Assembly (NCBI GenBank): GCA_963836085.1
Contig: CAWIHT010000002.1
Coordinates: 186,001 to 250,000, forward strand
Reading direction: 5' to 3'
Source: JAHEEL01 sp963836085
GTDB taxonomy: Bacteria; Actinomycetota; Acidimicrobiia; Spongiisociales; UBA5794
DNA length: 64,000 nucleotides
The notes under the pieces: generated by a model
What the model saw: the letters and a program-made list of their open reading frames with translations, nothing else
Databases searched by the model: none
Told to the model about the DNA's origin: nothing
Translations under genes and position numbers: made by a program
Part shown: piece after piece, positions 33,774-42,581 of the stretch
Layout: every line of letters begins with the position of its first letter
Numbering within the stretch: the first letter of the stretch is position 1

Positions 33774-33795
33774 GGGGCGAGGTTACCTGCTCGGT

Positions 33796-34422
33796 TCAGC
33801 CACCGGCCGTCGATGCCAGCAGGATCTGGGCGAGGTAGTACAGGGGGAGTCCGACCACACGGTTGGCGACGCCCGAGGACACGAACTGGTTTCTGGCCAC
33901 GGCGATATCGGAGAGGAAGAACAGCGCCGCTCCGATTGGGACAAGAGCCGTCGCCCCCGAACCGTATGCCCCAGCGGCCATCACCACCATCACACTGATG
34001 ACGACAATGTAGGCGACCACGGGGCCCGCCATGTCGCCAACGAACGGGCGGAGCCATCGCCACACGATGGCAGCCGCAATGGCCAGTACGACGGCCGCAG
34101 CGCCCGCGAACCGCGCGTCGACGCCGAGGACGCCAAACGCAAAGGAGAACGCCACGTGACCGAGGAGGAACGCTACGAGGCCGCTCAGGAACGCGGGGCG
34201 CGAGGCATACGTAAGGAGAAGGTCACCGATCCACGAGAAGGCAAGCGCAAGGAGCACCAACCGGCCGTAGGTGTTCGACATGCCTCCGACCGACAGGGCA
34301 ACGGCGATGAACCCGGTCGATGCAAGCATCTTGAAAACGCGTGCCGGCGATGACCCGCTGGCCTCTGCCCAAACGAGCGCCGCGGCGAATGCGACGGTGA
34401 ACGTGATGGCGGCTGCGGTCAT
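33796..34422 (-). CDS. YhhN family membrane protein (lysoplasmalogenase-like)
   Basis: The 208-residue protein has about eight TM helices. YhhN motifs seen are FKMLASTGFIAVAL, LALAFSWIGDLLL and ALFFLSDIAVARNQF, the last two carrying conserved Asp residues. Eukaryotic relative TMEM86 hydrolyses lysoplasmalogens; the bacterial substrate is unproven. It is transcribed toward the phosphatase gene with a 22-base gap. Confidence 0.87.
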   Translation of the reverse strand: MTAAAITFTVAFAAALVWAEASGSSPARVFKMLASTGFIAVALSVGGMSNTYGRLVLLALAFSWIGDLLLTYASRPAFLSGLVAFLLGHVAFSFAFGVLGVDARFAGAAAVVLAIAAAIVWRWLRPFVGDMAGPVVAYIVVISVMVVMAAGAYGSGATALVPIGAALFFLSDIAVARNQFVSSGVANRVVGLPLYYLAQILLASTAGG

Positions 34423-34479
34423 GGTCGCTCAGCCTATCGCCCGGCCCGGTAGCATCCACATCGAGAGAGAGGACGTGCC

Positions 34480-34980
34480 ATGCAGATCAGCGAGACGATG
34501 AACGAGGCGTTCGACCGGCAAATCACGATGGAGCTTCAGGCGGCGCACAACTACCTCGCCATGGGTGCTTGGTTGGAGTCCGCAGGTTTCTCGGGGATGT
34601 CGACGTGGATGCAGGCCCAGTCGGCCGAGGAGACCACGCACACGATGAGGTTCTACCAGTTCGTCCTCGATCGAGGGGGAAGAGTGAACCTCGGATCGCT
34701 GGACGCTCCACCGTCAGAGTTCGTCTCCGTTGTCGATGTCTTCGAGACGGCGCTGGCGCAGGAGCGCGACGTGTCAAAGGCCATCAACGATCTCTACGGC
34801 CTCGCAACCGCAGAGCGTGACTTTGCTTCGACACCGCTCCTCGACTGGTTCGTCACCGAACAGATCGAGGAGGAGGCGACGTTCTCCCAGATCCTCGACG
34901 ATCTGGCCCTTGCCGATGGAAGCCCGCAGGCCATGCTGTTCCTGGACCGTGAGTTCGGCGCCAGGGGTACGGCCGAATAG
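34480..34980 (+). CDS. ferritin
   Basis: The 166-residue protein is a bacterial non-haem ferritin. Ferroxidase ligands are visible in ITMELQAAHNYLAMGAW (Glu) and AEETTHTMRFYQF (Glu-x-x-His), then in FVTEQIEEEATF (Glu). It stores iron as a mineral in a 24-mer cage. Ribosome-binding site GAGAGAGG precedes ATG 34480. No Fur/IdeR-type site was recognised. Confidence 0.93.
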   Translation: MQISETMNEAFDRQITMELQAAHNYLAMGAWLESAGFSGMSTWMQAQSAEETTHTMRFYQFVLDRGGRVNLGSLDAPPSEFVSVVDVFETALAQERDVSKAINDLYGLATAERDFASTPLLDWFVTEQIEEEATFSQILDDLALADGSPQAMLFLDREFGARGTAE

Positions 34981-35031
34981 CTCAACCGCCCGGGCCCGAA
35001 TCGCAGTCATGGGCCGCGCGACCGGAAACCG

Positions 35032-36534
35032 TCAACAGGAGCCGGACGGCCGACGGTCGGCCCACGGCTGCGTCCGCTCCAGTTGCCCGGCGAGGGACAG
35101 AAGCGTCTCCTCGTCTCCGAATCTCCCCAGGAAATGCGAACCAACCGGGAGACCATCGGGCGTCCAGTGCAACGGAACGGACATTGCTGGGAGACCTGCG
35201 AAGTTCGCGAGCGGGGTGAATGCGACGTACCGGTAGACGCGTTCGATCAACTCATCCCACGGCAGGCTCTGGTCGAACCAGCCAAGCGGCACCGGGGGAG
35301 ACCCGAGCACCGGTGTGAGGAAGGCGTCGTAGTCGGTGAGGAACGCAGCCGTCTCATGGGCGATCGCCTGGAGCGACGCCTCGGCCGTCAGCAGGTCGGC
35401 CTGTGATCTGCGGCTCGATCGAGTCGCGAGATGGACCGTAAACGGTTCGAATGGCGGCAGACCGGAATCCCGCTGGTCGAGTCGGGCAACGAGGCGCATG
35501 GTCCTGCGGTCGCCTGCCGCCCGTCGAAGGCGGCGCACGGCCGGGAACCGTTCGCACGCGGCATCGAGAACGGTGCTGAACGCGTTCGCAGCAAGGGCAG
35601 CCCACACCTCGATGAAGGCCGCCGCCATGGCGTTGCCGTCAACGGCCGGAGAGGTTTCGACGACGTCGTGACCGAGTTCTTCGAGGAGCGCCGCGGTTGC
35701 GAGCACGGCCGCCTCACATTCGGGGTGGACGATGTCACCGCGGAAGTCGCGGATGCTGAAGCCGATGCGAAGCCTGACGGGATCGCGCGCGACGGCCTCG
35801 GTGAACGGTGCCCGTGGTTCCGGTGCCCAATAGCGGTCGCCGGGGTTCGCACCGTGGGTCGCGTCAAGGAACGCAGCGCTGTCGCGAACGCTCCGCGTCA
35901 CGGCATGCTCGGACGACAGGTAGTCGACCGGCCCACCTGGCTGGCGAGGACTCCGCCCGCGTGACACCTTGAGACCGAACAGGCCGGTCGCCGATGCTGG
36001 AATGCGGATCGACCCGCCGCCGTCGCTCGCCTGAGCCAGGGGAACAATCCCCGCCGCGACGGCCGCGGCTGCTCCACCGCTCGATCCTCCCGCCGAGCGG
36101 CTCAGGTCCCAGGGATTCCTCGTCGGCCCGTGGAGGACCGGTTCGGTGGTTGGCAGCAGGCCGAACTCGGGCGTGTTCGACCGTCCAACGGTGATGAAGC
36201 CGGCGCGTTCGATGCGGCGGCTGAACTCCGAGGTGGTGTCTCCGATGTAGTTGCGGAAGAAGACGGATCCGAACGTGACCGGGACATCCGCTTCTACAAC
36301 CAGATCCTTGATCAGGATCGGCACGCCTGCGAACGGTCCGCGCTGATCCGTCGAGCGGGCCTCCAGACCAGCGTCCTCAATCCGATCCCAGATCACCGCG
36401 TTGACTGCCGGGTTCGCTTTCGCGATCCGCTCTGCGGCGGCTTCGACGAGTGCATCGGCCTGGACGTCGCCCGCCGATATCAGTCTCGCCAGCCCAACGG
36501 CGTCGTAGTCGTCGTAGTCGTTGAAGGCTTCCAT
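35032..36534 (-). CDS. amidase signature family enzyme
   Basis: The 500-residue protein has the full Ser-cisSer-Lys catalytic set: Lys in VPILIKDLV, the Gly/Ser motif SAGGSSGGAAAA, and the nucleophile region GGGSIRIPASATGLFGLK. The length and the late motif PLANFAGLPAMSVPLHW fit a stand-alone amidase rather than GatA, as no gatB or gatC is nearby. The substrate is unknown. Confidence 0.92.
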   Translation of the reverse strand: MEAFNDYDDYDAVGLARLISAGDVQADALVEAAAERIAKANPAVNAVIWDRIEDAGLEARSTDQRGPFAGVPILIKDLVVEADVPVTFGSVFFRNYIGDTTSEFSRRIERAGFITVGRSNTPEFGLLPTTEPVLHGPTRNPWDLSRSAGGSSGGAAAAVAAGIVPLAQASDGGGSIRIPASATGLFGLKVSRGRSPRQPGGPVDYLSSEHAVTRSVRDSAAFLDATHGANPGDRYWAPEPRAPFTEAVARDPVRLRIGFSIRDFRGDIVHPECEAAVLATAALLEELGHDVVETSPAVDGNAMAAAFIEVWAALAANAFSTVLDAACERFPAVRRLRRAAGDRRTMRLVARLDQRDSGLPPFEPFTVHLATRSSRRSQADLLTAEASLQAIAHETAAFLTDYDAFLTPVLGSPPVPLGWFDQSLPWDELIERVYRYVAFTPLANFAGLPAMSVPLHWTPDGLPVGSHFLGRFGDEETLLSLAGQLERTQPWADRRPSGSC

Positions 36535-36631
36535 GGCGCCAATCTATCGCACCGGGAAGACCGGCCGTTCTGCGAATCGCCCGTCCGTAGAGAACCGCCT
36601 ATCGTGCGCCGTCCCCTGAGAGAAGGTGAAC

Positions 36632-37828
36632 ATGACGTCATCCGCAGTCTCCAAACGCGCACTCCGCGTCGCAGCGTCCGCGACACTCGCAATCACCAAC
36701 CAGGCGAACGCCCTGCGCGCTGCCGGACATCCCGTGATCGGCTTCGGTGCCGGCGAGCCCGATTTCCCGACGCCGGGCTACATCGTTGATGCTGCCCGAG
36801 TATCGGTCGACGATCCGTCCACCCACCGCTACAGTCCCGCGGCCGGTCTGCCGCCGCTTCGCGCCGCGGTCGCCGCTGCCACGACCCGCGACTCGGGCCT
36901 GATGGTTGATCCGTCGCAGGTCATGATCACAAATGGAGGCAAGCAGGCCGTATATCTGGCATTCCAGGCGCTCCTCGATCCGGGCGACGAGGTGCTGCTG
37001 CCCGCTCCCTATTGGGTGACGTACCCCGAGGCAATTGGTCTTGCAGACGGGGTCACCGTCCCGGTGCCGACCGACGACTCCACGGGTTTCGAGGTGACCG
37101 TTGACCAACTCGAAGCGGCAACGACCGATCGGACCAAGGCGCTGATCTTCGTTTCGCCGTCGAACCCGACGGGTGCGGTGTACAGCAGGGAGCGGATGGC
37201 CGAGATCGGCCGTTGGGCTGCTGATCGCGGCATCTGGGTGCTCACCGACGAGATCTACCAACACCTCGTATACGCACCGGGCGAGTTCCACTCGCTGCCG
37301 GTCGTAGCGCCCGAGATCGCGGATCGAACCATCGTCGTGAACGGCGTGGCAAAGACCTTCGCGATGACCGGATGGCGCGTCGGTTGGTTGATCGGACCTC
37401 CCGAGATCTCGGCTGCGGCGATCAGGCTCCAGAGCCACATCTCGTCGAATGTCGCCAACGTATCACAGCGGGCAGCGCTCGCCGCCGTCGAAGGGCCAAT
37501 GGATGCCGTCGACGAGATGCGGGCAGCTTTCGATCGCCGCCGTCACCTGATGGTCAATCTCCTCAGAGAGGTTCCAGGCGTCGAGTGCCTTGAGCCGGGC
37601 GGTGCGTTCTACGTGTTCCCGAACATGACCGGACTGCTTGGCCGCGACCTCGGTGGCCGTCGGGCCGATACAACGATGGATCTTGCTGCGCTCCTGCTCG
37701 ACGAGATCAACATCGCCATCGTCCCCGGCGAAGCGTTTGGTGCACCCGGCTACGCACGGCTGTCCTTTGCGCTCTCCGATGCGAACATCGAAGAGGGCCT
37801 GACGAGATTGATCGATCTGACTACCTGA
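36632..37828 (+). CDS. aspartate aminotransferase-like class I aminotransferase
   Basis: The 398-residue PLP enzyme has GFGAGEPDFPTPGYI, VSPSNPTGAVYS, the PLP lysine in VNGVAKTFAMTGWRVGW, and Arg in GYARLSFA for carboxylate binding. This pattern matches the aspartate/prephenate aminotransferase subgroup Ib. ATG 36632 follows AGAAGG; GTG 36626 is possible. Its 3' end overlaps the convergent fusion gene by 8 bases. Confidence 0.9.
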   Translation: MTSSAVSKRALRVAASATLAITNQANALRAAGHPVIGFGAGEPDFPTPGYIVDAARVSVDDPSTHRYSPAAGLPPLRAAVAAATTRDSGLMVDPSQVMITNGGKQAVYLAFQALLDPGDEVLLPAPYWVTYPEAIGLADGVTVPVPTDDSTGFEVTVDQLEAATTDRTKALIFVSPSNPTGAVYSRERMAEIGRWAADRGIWVLTDEIYQHLVYAPGEFHSLPVVAPEIADRTIVVNGVAKTFAMTGWRVGWLIGPPEISAAAIRLQSHISSNVANVSQRAALAAVEGPMDAVDEMRAAFDRRRHLMVNLLREVPGVECLEPGGAFYVFPNMTGLLGRDLGGRRADTTMDLAALLLDEINIAIVPGEAFGAPGYARLSFALSDANIEEGLTRLIDLTT

Positions 37829-38981
37829 GACGATCGACTTCGTCGATGACCTTCTCCCATGCCGGTGACGTGGGTTCGATCAACTCGTCGTGCCCGACAC
37901 CCTCGAGTTCGTGGTAGACGACGGTGTCGCCCTCGTCGGCTGCTCGCCCGGCGAACGAGCGGCTGATCGATACCGGAATCTGCTCGTCCTCATCACCGTG
38001 GATGACGAGCAGAGGAATCCCGATCGGGAGGTTCTTGATCGGAGATGCGGCCACGTGACGGTCGGGGGACTGGTCCGGCCTTCGCCGCATGAATGCTTCG
38101 ACGGCCCCGTTGCCAACGCCGGCGTCGTGCGCAGCTTCCAGGTCCCCAATGGGGGCGAGGGCTGCGACGGCAGCGATCGGCAACTCGCGAATCCCGATAG
38201 CGGCTTGCAGAGCGAGATGACCTCCGGAGCCGTGTCCGATCAGGACCACACGATCGAGATCGAGTTCGTGCCCGGCTGCGAACTCGGAGAGTGCGGCGAT
38301 CGCCTGGGCTACGTCGGCTATGGTCGCTCGCCATCCGCCGCCGGATCCGACACGCACGAACTCGATGTTCCAGGTCGCCCAGCCGCGACGTGTCAGATCG
38401 ACGGCGGCGGCGTCGAGGAGGTCGCGCCCGGCCGTGTCCTTCCAGAAGCCGCCATGGATCAGCACGGCCACCGGGTGCGGACTCTCGCCCAGCGGGATTC
38501 GGAGATCACCGACGTTGTCTGCGTCCGGTCCATAGGTGATGGTCTCAACCGGCCATGCGGCCCGAGCGACGAGATGCCGGATGGCGTCGCGATATCCGAC
38601 GACGCCGCGGCCGAAGATGGTTGCCACACATACCTCGGACACCACGGAGATGCGACGCCAGGCCTCCCGATCTCGGACGTTCGAGATGTGCACCTCAACG
38701 GTCGGAATTGCGATGGCATCGATCGCGTCGCGGATCGCATACGAGTAGTGGGTGAATGCACCGGCGTTGACGACCACGGCGTCAGCGTCGCGAGCGGCGT
38801 GGAGACGATCGATGATGTCGCCCTCATGGTTCGACTGGTATGTCTCGACCTCGACGCCGACCTCGACGGCCCACGCCCGACACGCGTCGTCGAGTTCCTG
38901 AAGGGTCGTTGAACCGTAGACCTCGGGTGAGCGAGTCCCGAGGAGGTTGAGATTCGGTCCGTTGATGATGACGATGCGCAT
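37821..38981 (-). CDS. type II 3-dehydroquinate dehydratase fused to alpha/beta-hydrolase
   Basis: Residues 1-145 form an AroQ domain: NGPNLNLLGTRSPEVYG with Arg 17 and the catalytic Tyr 22, YQSNHEGDIID, VVVNAGAFTHYSYAI and VEVHISNV. Residues 150-386 form an alpha/beta-hydrolase: oxyanion VLIHGGFWK, nucleophile elbow LIGHGSGGHLAL, acid VIHGDEDEQIP and His EGVGHDEL. Both catalytic sets look intact. AroQ is normally a stand-alone enzyme of about 150 residues in the shikimate pathway. The hydrolase half resembles kynurenine formamidase/BD-FAE-type enzymes. ATG 38981 gives the standard AroQ N-terminus. Confidence 0.9.
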   Translation of the reverse strand: MRIVIINGPNLNLLGTRSPEVYGSTTLQELDDACRAWAVEVGVEVETYQSNHEGDIIDRLHAARDADAVVVNAGAFTHYSYAIRDAIDAIAIPTVEVHISNVRDREAWRRISVVSEVCVATIFGRGVVGYRDAIRHLVARAAWPVETITYGPDADNVGDLRIPLGESPHPVAVLIHGGFWKDTAGRDLLDAAAVDLTRRGWATWNIEFVRVGSGGGWRATIADVAQAIAALSEFAAGHELDLDRVVLIGHGSGGHLALQAAIGIRELPIAAVAALAPIGDLEAAHDAGVGNGAVEAFMRRRPDQSPDRHVAASPIKNLPIGIPLLVIHGDEDEQIPVSISRSFAGRAADEGDTVVYHELEGVGHDELIEPTSPAWEKVIDEVDRLR

Positions 38982-39027
38982 GGCCGCTAGTTTCGGGCGG
39001 GAGCGACCGGAGCGCAAGGGCCGATGG

Positions 39028-39780
39028 TCACGGGAGATGGAGGGAGGCGAGTGTGGCCGCTCGGTCGAGGGTCACCTCGTCGAGCTCCGTTGGAACGACG
39101 GTGGCGTCGTTCTCCACCACCCGGATGACCGCGTCGATGACGTTCTCCAGCGTGAGACCGGGGACGACGTCGTCGGCTGCGCCGACGCTCGAAGGCCGCC
39201 AGTCGATCTCAAGAGCGTCGTACGTCGGCACCAGCACGTCGCGGACAGCGTCGCCATTGCCGACGACGAGCACGCCACCAACGTGGGCCGCCGACCGGCC
39301 AAGACGCTGACCGATACCTGCCAGTTTGATCCGTCCGTCGTGATGAATGCTGAATTCGCCGGGGCAATACTCGCCGGGGATCTCCCCTACGGCGGACGAC
39401 ACCCCGACCCGTCCGAGGGCCCGGACGAGGACACCGGTCGCCGCATGGAACCGTTCACGGATATTGCGGATGGGATCCAGGGTCGGGATCGTCCATGAGA
39501 AGGCGACCGTCTCCTCGTGGAACACGGCCGCCCTGCCGCCCGGCAGGCGAACGATCGGAGCGTAGCCGTGGTCTCTGACGACGTCGACAGCCGCGCGGAA
39601 GCCGGCGACGAGCCGATCGTGCTTGCCGAACGCAACGACGCGCGACGGTCGATAGATCCGGAGCGTCTCCGGCAGTTCTCCGGCCGAGACCCGTTCGAGC
39701 AAGGCATGGGAGACACCGGTATCGAAGCCCGTGGTGTCTTCGAATCCCGAACGGGAGAGCGCGATCGTGCGATCTGGCAT
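39028..39780 (-). CDS. LplA-like lipoate/biotin protein ligase family
   Basis: The 250-residue protein belongs to the BPL/LplA/LipB fold: RLPGGRAAVFHEETVAFS, then IKLAGIGQRLGRSAAHVGG with the conserved Lys. It probably attaches lipoate (or octanoate) to enzyme subunits. The C-terminal accessory domain of E. coli LplA is reduced. The start is ATG 39780; a longer frame runs into the divergent lipoprotein gene. Confidence 0.85.
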   Translation of the reverse strand: MPDRTIALSRSGFEDTTGFDTGVSHALLERVSAGELPETLRIYRPSRVVAFGKHDRLVAGFRAAVDVVRDHGYAPIVRLPGGRAAVFHEETVAFSWTIPTLDPIRNIRERFHAATGVLVRALGRVGVSSAVGEIPGEYCPGEFSIHHDGRIKLAGIGQRLGRSAAHVGGVLVVGNGDAVRDVLVPTYDALEIDWRPSSVGAADDVVPGLTLENVIDAVIRVVENDATVVPTELDEVTLDRAATLASLHLP

Positions 39781-39838
39781 CCTGCGAGCGTAGGGAGATG
39801 ACCGCCGATATTCGGAGATCGGTGGCACACTTAACGGC

Positions 39839-40540
39839 GTGTCGAGAGTACGCACCGTCATCGTTGTCCCCCTTGCCGCTGCATTGGCCCTCGCCCTCGC
39901 TGCCTGTGGCGAATCCGGACCGTTCGAGGGTGTCGGCCAACGATCGGCAGCCTGGGTCACTGCTGCGACGATACCGACGACGACTTCGCCTCCGGTGGTC
40001 GTGGAGGTCGGCGACGAAGGTCTCGTCGGCGCGAGCGACATCCTGTGGGTGAACGACGACATCGGACCGGCCGATCCGCCAGACGATCCTCAGGTGATGA
40101 TCTCGACCGTCTGGAAGCGGCAACTGGGCAGCCGATTCGTGCAGGCCAGTCGCGTGGAGATCGCCGCGGCCCTCCCGACGATGCGCTTCCCGGAGGCGGT
40201 GCCGGAGGACGTGCGGTGGGTGACGAGCCAACTGGTCTTCGATCCGGGGACCGGCATTCTCGACGCCGACACATCGGCGGCGTTCGGCCTCTGGGTTGTC
40301 GAACCGTATACGGCGGAGAGCGGCAGGCTCGGTGTCTTGCGCGTCGGAGCCGCACCCGACGGTGTCGGTGGAGCCAAGAGCGACATTGTCCCGATCATCG
40401 TGCCGGACGGTCTGAGCCTCGGGTGGACCGAAGCGGGCCTCCGATATGAACTGTTCTGCCAGGCCTCGGTGACCGATGCGGTCTGCAACGCCATCGCCGA
40501 GCGGTTTGTGCCGCTCAGCGATCTGTTCCTCTCACGATGA
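39839..40540 (+). CDS. putative lipoprotein A of a three-gene cluster
   Basis: GTG 39839 opens a 233-residue product with a signal peptide and lipobox LALAAC (Cys 23). A Thr/Pro/Val-rich linker follows, then a beta-rich domain (SDILWVNDDIG, VRWVTSQLVFDPGTG, FGLWVVEPY) and paired cysteines near the end (LFCQAS, AVCNAI). No family is recognised. It overlaps the next lipoprotein gene by ATGA. Confidence 0.75.
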   Translation: MSRVRTVIVVPLAAALALALAACGESGPFEGVGQRSAAWVTAATIPTTTSPPVVVEVGDEGLVGASDILWVNDDIGPADPPDDPQVMISTVWKRQLGSRFVQASRVEIAAALPTMRFPEAVPEDVRWVTSQLVFDPGTGILDADTSAAFGLWVVEPYTAESGRLGVLRVGAAPDGVGGAKSDIVPIIVPDGLSLGWTEAGLRYELFCQASVTDAVCNAIAERFVPLSDLFLSR

Positions 40541-41091
40541 GAAGCGTCGCTCTTCTCGGTGCAGGACTTCTCCTCGTGGGGGCATGCGCCAGCGCTGAAC
40601 CGACCATCGATGAGTATGCGCCGGTTCTCGAGCAACGGGCTACCGTCTACGCCGATGAGGTCGACACGCTGGCCGAACAGAACGCATCCGATCTCAACTC
40701 GGCGGTGAACAGGCTCCAGAACGATCTTCAAGGCGATGCCCTCCTCGCGGCCGCCGTAGCCGAGACCGCGACACTGTCCTCCATGTTGTTCGCCGGCATC
40801 GGCGATGCCCTCGACCGGTACGTCCGTGACCTCGACGAGATGCCAACTCCGGCCTCCGTCGAGGAGGAACACGTCTCGTACGTCGCCGCCCTCGAGACCT
40901 CACGCTCAGGTATCGCCCCCCTCCTCGAGATGCTCGGTTCGGCGACGTCGTTCGAGCTGATCGACCAGGCGATCGCTTCGTCTGGATTCTCTGATGCGCA
41001 GCCCCGGGTCGAAGCGGCATGCACGACCTTGGAGCGTTCCGTCGAGGCCCTCGGGCCGAACGTGAACCTGCGATGCGTGGTGACCCGGTGA
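40537..41091 (+). CDS. putative lipoprotein B of a three-gene cluster
   Basis: The 184-residue product starts with a signal peptide and lipobox LLVGAC (Cys 17). The mature chain is mostly helical (VLEQRATVYADEVDTLAEQ, LNSAVNRLQNDL), suggesting a coiled-coil or four-helix bundle, with two late cysteines (EAACTTL, LRCVVT). No family is recognised. It is coupled on both sides (ATGA upstream, GTGA downstream). Confidence 0.75.
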   Translation: MRSVALLGAGLLLVGACASAEPTIDEYAPVLEQRATVYADEVDTLAEQNASDLNSAVNRLQNDLQGDALLAAAVAETATLSSMLFAGIGDALDRYVRDLDEMPTPASVEEEHVSYVAALETSRSGIAPLLEMLGSATSFELIDQAIASSGFSDAQPRVEAACTTLERSVEALGPNVNLRCVVTR

Positions 41092-41513
41092 GGCACCCTC
41101 AGACCAGAACTGCGCACCCTCGGCCGCTCAGCGTCCTGCTCGCCGGGATCATGTTGATCCTGGCGGCGTGCACGTCGGCCGGGGATGCGACGACCACGAC
41201 TGCCGAGCCGGACGGTTGCGCCGATGTCGTTGAAGCGACGGTGGAGCGGTCCGGCGATTCCTTCGTTGTGACGGCGACGGTTCGCAGCGCCGACACCGGA
41301 TGGGACCGCTACGCAGATGAGTGGCACGTCCGGACGCCAGACGGCGATGTGCTCGGCACGAGGGTTCTGACCCATCCGCACGTTGATGAGCAGCCGTTCA
41401 CCCGGTCTCTCACCAATGTCGAGATTCCGGCGTCGACTTCTTCGGTTGAGATCGCCGCTCGCGACTCAGTCGTCGGATATTGCGGGATCACTGCCACCGT
41501 TCCCGTCCCCTGA
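41088..41513 (+). CDS. putative lipoprotein C of a three-gene cluster
   Basis: GTG 41088 overlaps the preceding stop (GTGA) and opens a 141-residue product with lipobox LILAAC. A Thr-rich linker follows, then an immunoglobulin-like beta domain (DSFVVTATVRSADTGWDRYAD, read in parts; FTRSLTNVEIPASTSSVEI) with a Cys pair (DGCAD, GYCGI). The fold resembles extracellular carbohydrate- or protein-binding modules. Its end overlaps the convergent stress-protein gene by 48 bases. Confidence 0.72.
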   Translation: MRHPQTRTAHPRPLSVLLAGIMLILAACTSAGDATTTTAEPDGCADVVEATVERSGDSFVVTATVRSADTGWDRYADEWHVRTPDGDVLGTRVLTHPHVDEQPFTRSLTNVEIPASTSSVEIAARDSVVGYCGITATVPVP

Positions 41514-42020
41514 CCGGGGTGAGGACTCGCCGGCTGACGTCCGCTTGTCCGCGGCGTCGGCTCGTGGAGGCGACGGCACCACCAGTACCGTGCGGCCGGA
41601 TTCGAGCATCACCCGTGCCGAGATGCTTTCCCACGCGTCTCGATTGAAGATCGGCCGAGTCGCACCCAGGACGACAACATCGGCGTCGAGATCGTCGGCC
41701 GCTTGAGCGATCCCGGTAGCGGCGTCGTCTCCCTCGACGAAGCGCACCTCGGAAGCGATCCTGGCAGCCTCGAGGGCGATCCTGACGGGCTCCACCGTCT
41801 TGCGGCCACGCTCGTCGAGATAGCGGGCCACGGCCTCCTCGCGTCCCTCGTCGGACGCAAGCGGACGGCCGTCGGACGCGTGAAGGTCCTCGAGAAAAGC
41901 GCGTGGGACCTCGATCACGGTGATGAGGGTGACGCGGCCGTTCTGACCCATGAGGTAGCGGGTGAACTCGACGACCGGCTCCGGGCTGAGAACGCCCGAT
42001 GTCGCAATGAGCACGTGCAT
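41466..42020 (-). CDS. universal stress protein family
   Basis: The 184-residue protein starts MHVLIATSGVLSPEP and has the USP nucleotide-binding end region VVVLGATRPIF followed by LESGRTVLVVPSP. The final ~35 residues are a charged, disordered tail lying over the convergent lipoprotein gene. Single-domain USPs bind ATP or AMP and respond to stress; the specific role is unknown. Confidence 0.85.
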   Translation of the reverse strand: MHVLIATSGVLSPEPVVEFTRYLMGQNGRVTLITVIEVPRAFLEDLHASDGRPLASDEGREEAVARYLDERGRKTVEPVRIALEAARIASEVRFVEGDDAATGIAQAADDLDADVVVLGATRPIFNRDAWESISARVMLESGRTVLVVPSPPRADAADKRTSAGESSPRSGDGNGGSDPAISDD

Positions 42021-42066
42021 GGAGCCATCCTAGGGTGCAGATACGCACGACGACGCGGGAGGAACA

Positions 42067-42570
42067 ATGGATGCGACAACACTGAATGCGGTCACTTGGT
42101 CGATACCCAACGCCCTGTGCCTGATCGGCTCCGGCGACGGAGACGAATGGAACGGCATGACGCAATCATGGGTCACGCAGGTGTCGATGGAACCGGTGCT
42201 GATTGCGATCTCCGTCGATCGCAAGGCGGTGACCAACCGGCTCATCCGGGATGGCGGCTCGTTCTCCGTGAACCTATGGAACCGCGCCGATACCCGGATC
42301 TTCCGCACGTTCTCGAAGCCGGCCGATCGCGACGGATTGACCCTCAACGGGCGACCGGTTCGCGAAGGCACGACGGGAGTCCCGATCTTCGAGGAGGCCG
42401 TCGCCTGGCTCGAATGCACCGTCGCCCAAGTGGTCGATGTCGGCACCCACGACCTGTTCCTCGGCGAGGTCGTCGACGCAGGCTTCGCGGAAGGCGGCCG
42501 GGAGGCCGAGATTGCCAGGATGGAGGACACCCGGATGAAGTACGGTGGCGTGCGGCGAGGCGGACACTGA
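42067..42570 (+). CDS. flavin reductase-like (FMN-binding) protein
   Basis: The 167-residue protein matches flavin reductase-like split-barrel domains: NALCLIGSGDGDEWNGMTQSW, EPVLIAISVDRKAVTNRLI, GGSFSVNLW and LECTVAQVVDVGTHDLFLGEV (in parts). Such proteins supply reduced flavin or act as FMN oxidoreductases. It is followed 11 bases later by an SDR gene, possibly one unit. Confidence 0.85.
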   Translation: MDATTLNAVTWSIPNALCLIGSGDGDEWNGMTQSWVTQVSMEPVLIAISVDRKAVTNRLIRDGGSFSVNLWNRADTRIFRTFSKPADRDGLTLNGRPVREGTTGVPIFEEAVAWLECTVAQVVDVGTHDLFLGEVVDAGFAEGGREAEIARMEDTRMKYGGVRRGGH

Positions 42571-42581
42571 ATGGAGCAGAC

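Noticed and set aside
35032..36534. GatA subunit of the tRNA amidotransferase
   Set aside because: gatB and gatC are absent nearby and the sequence fits stand-alone amidases.
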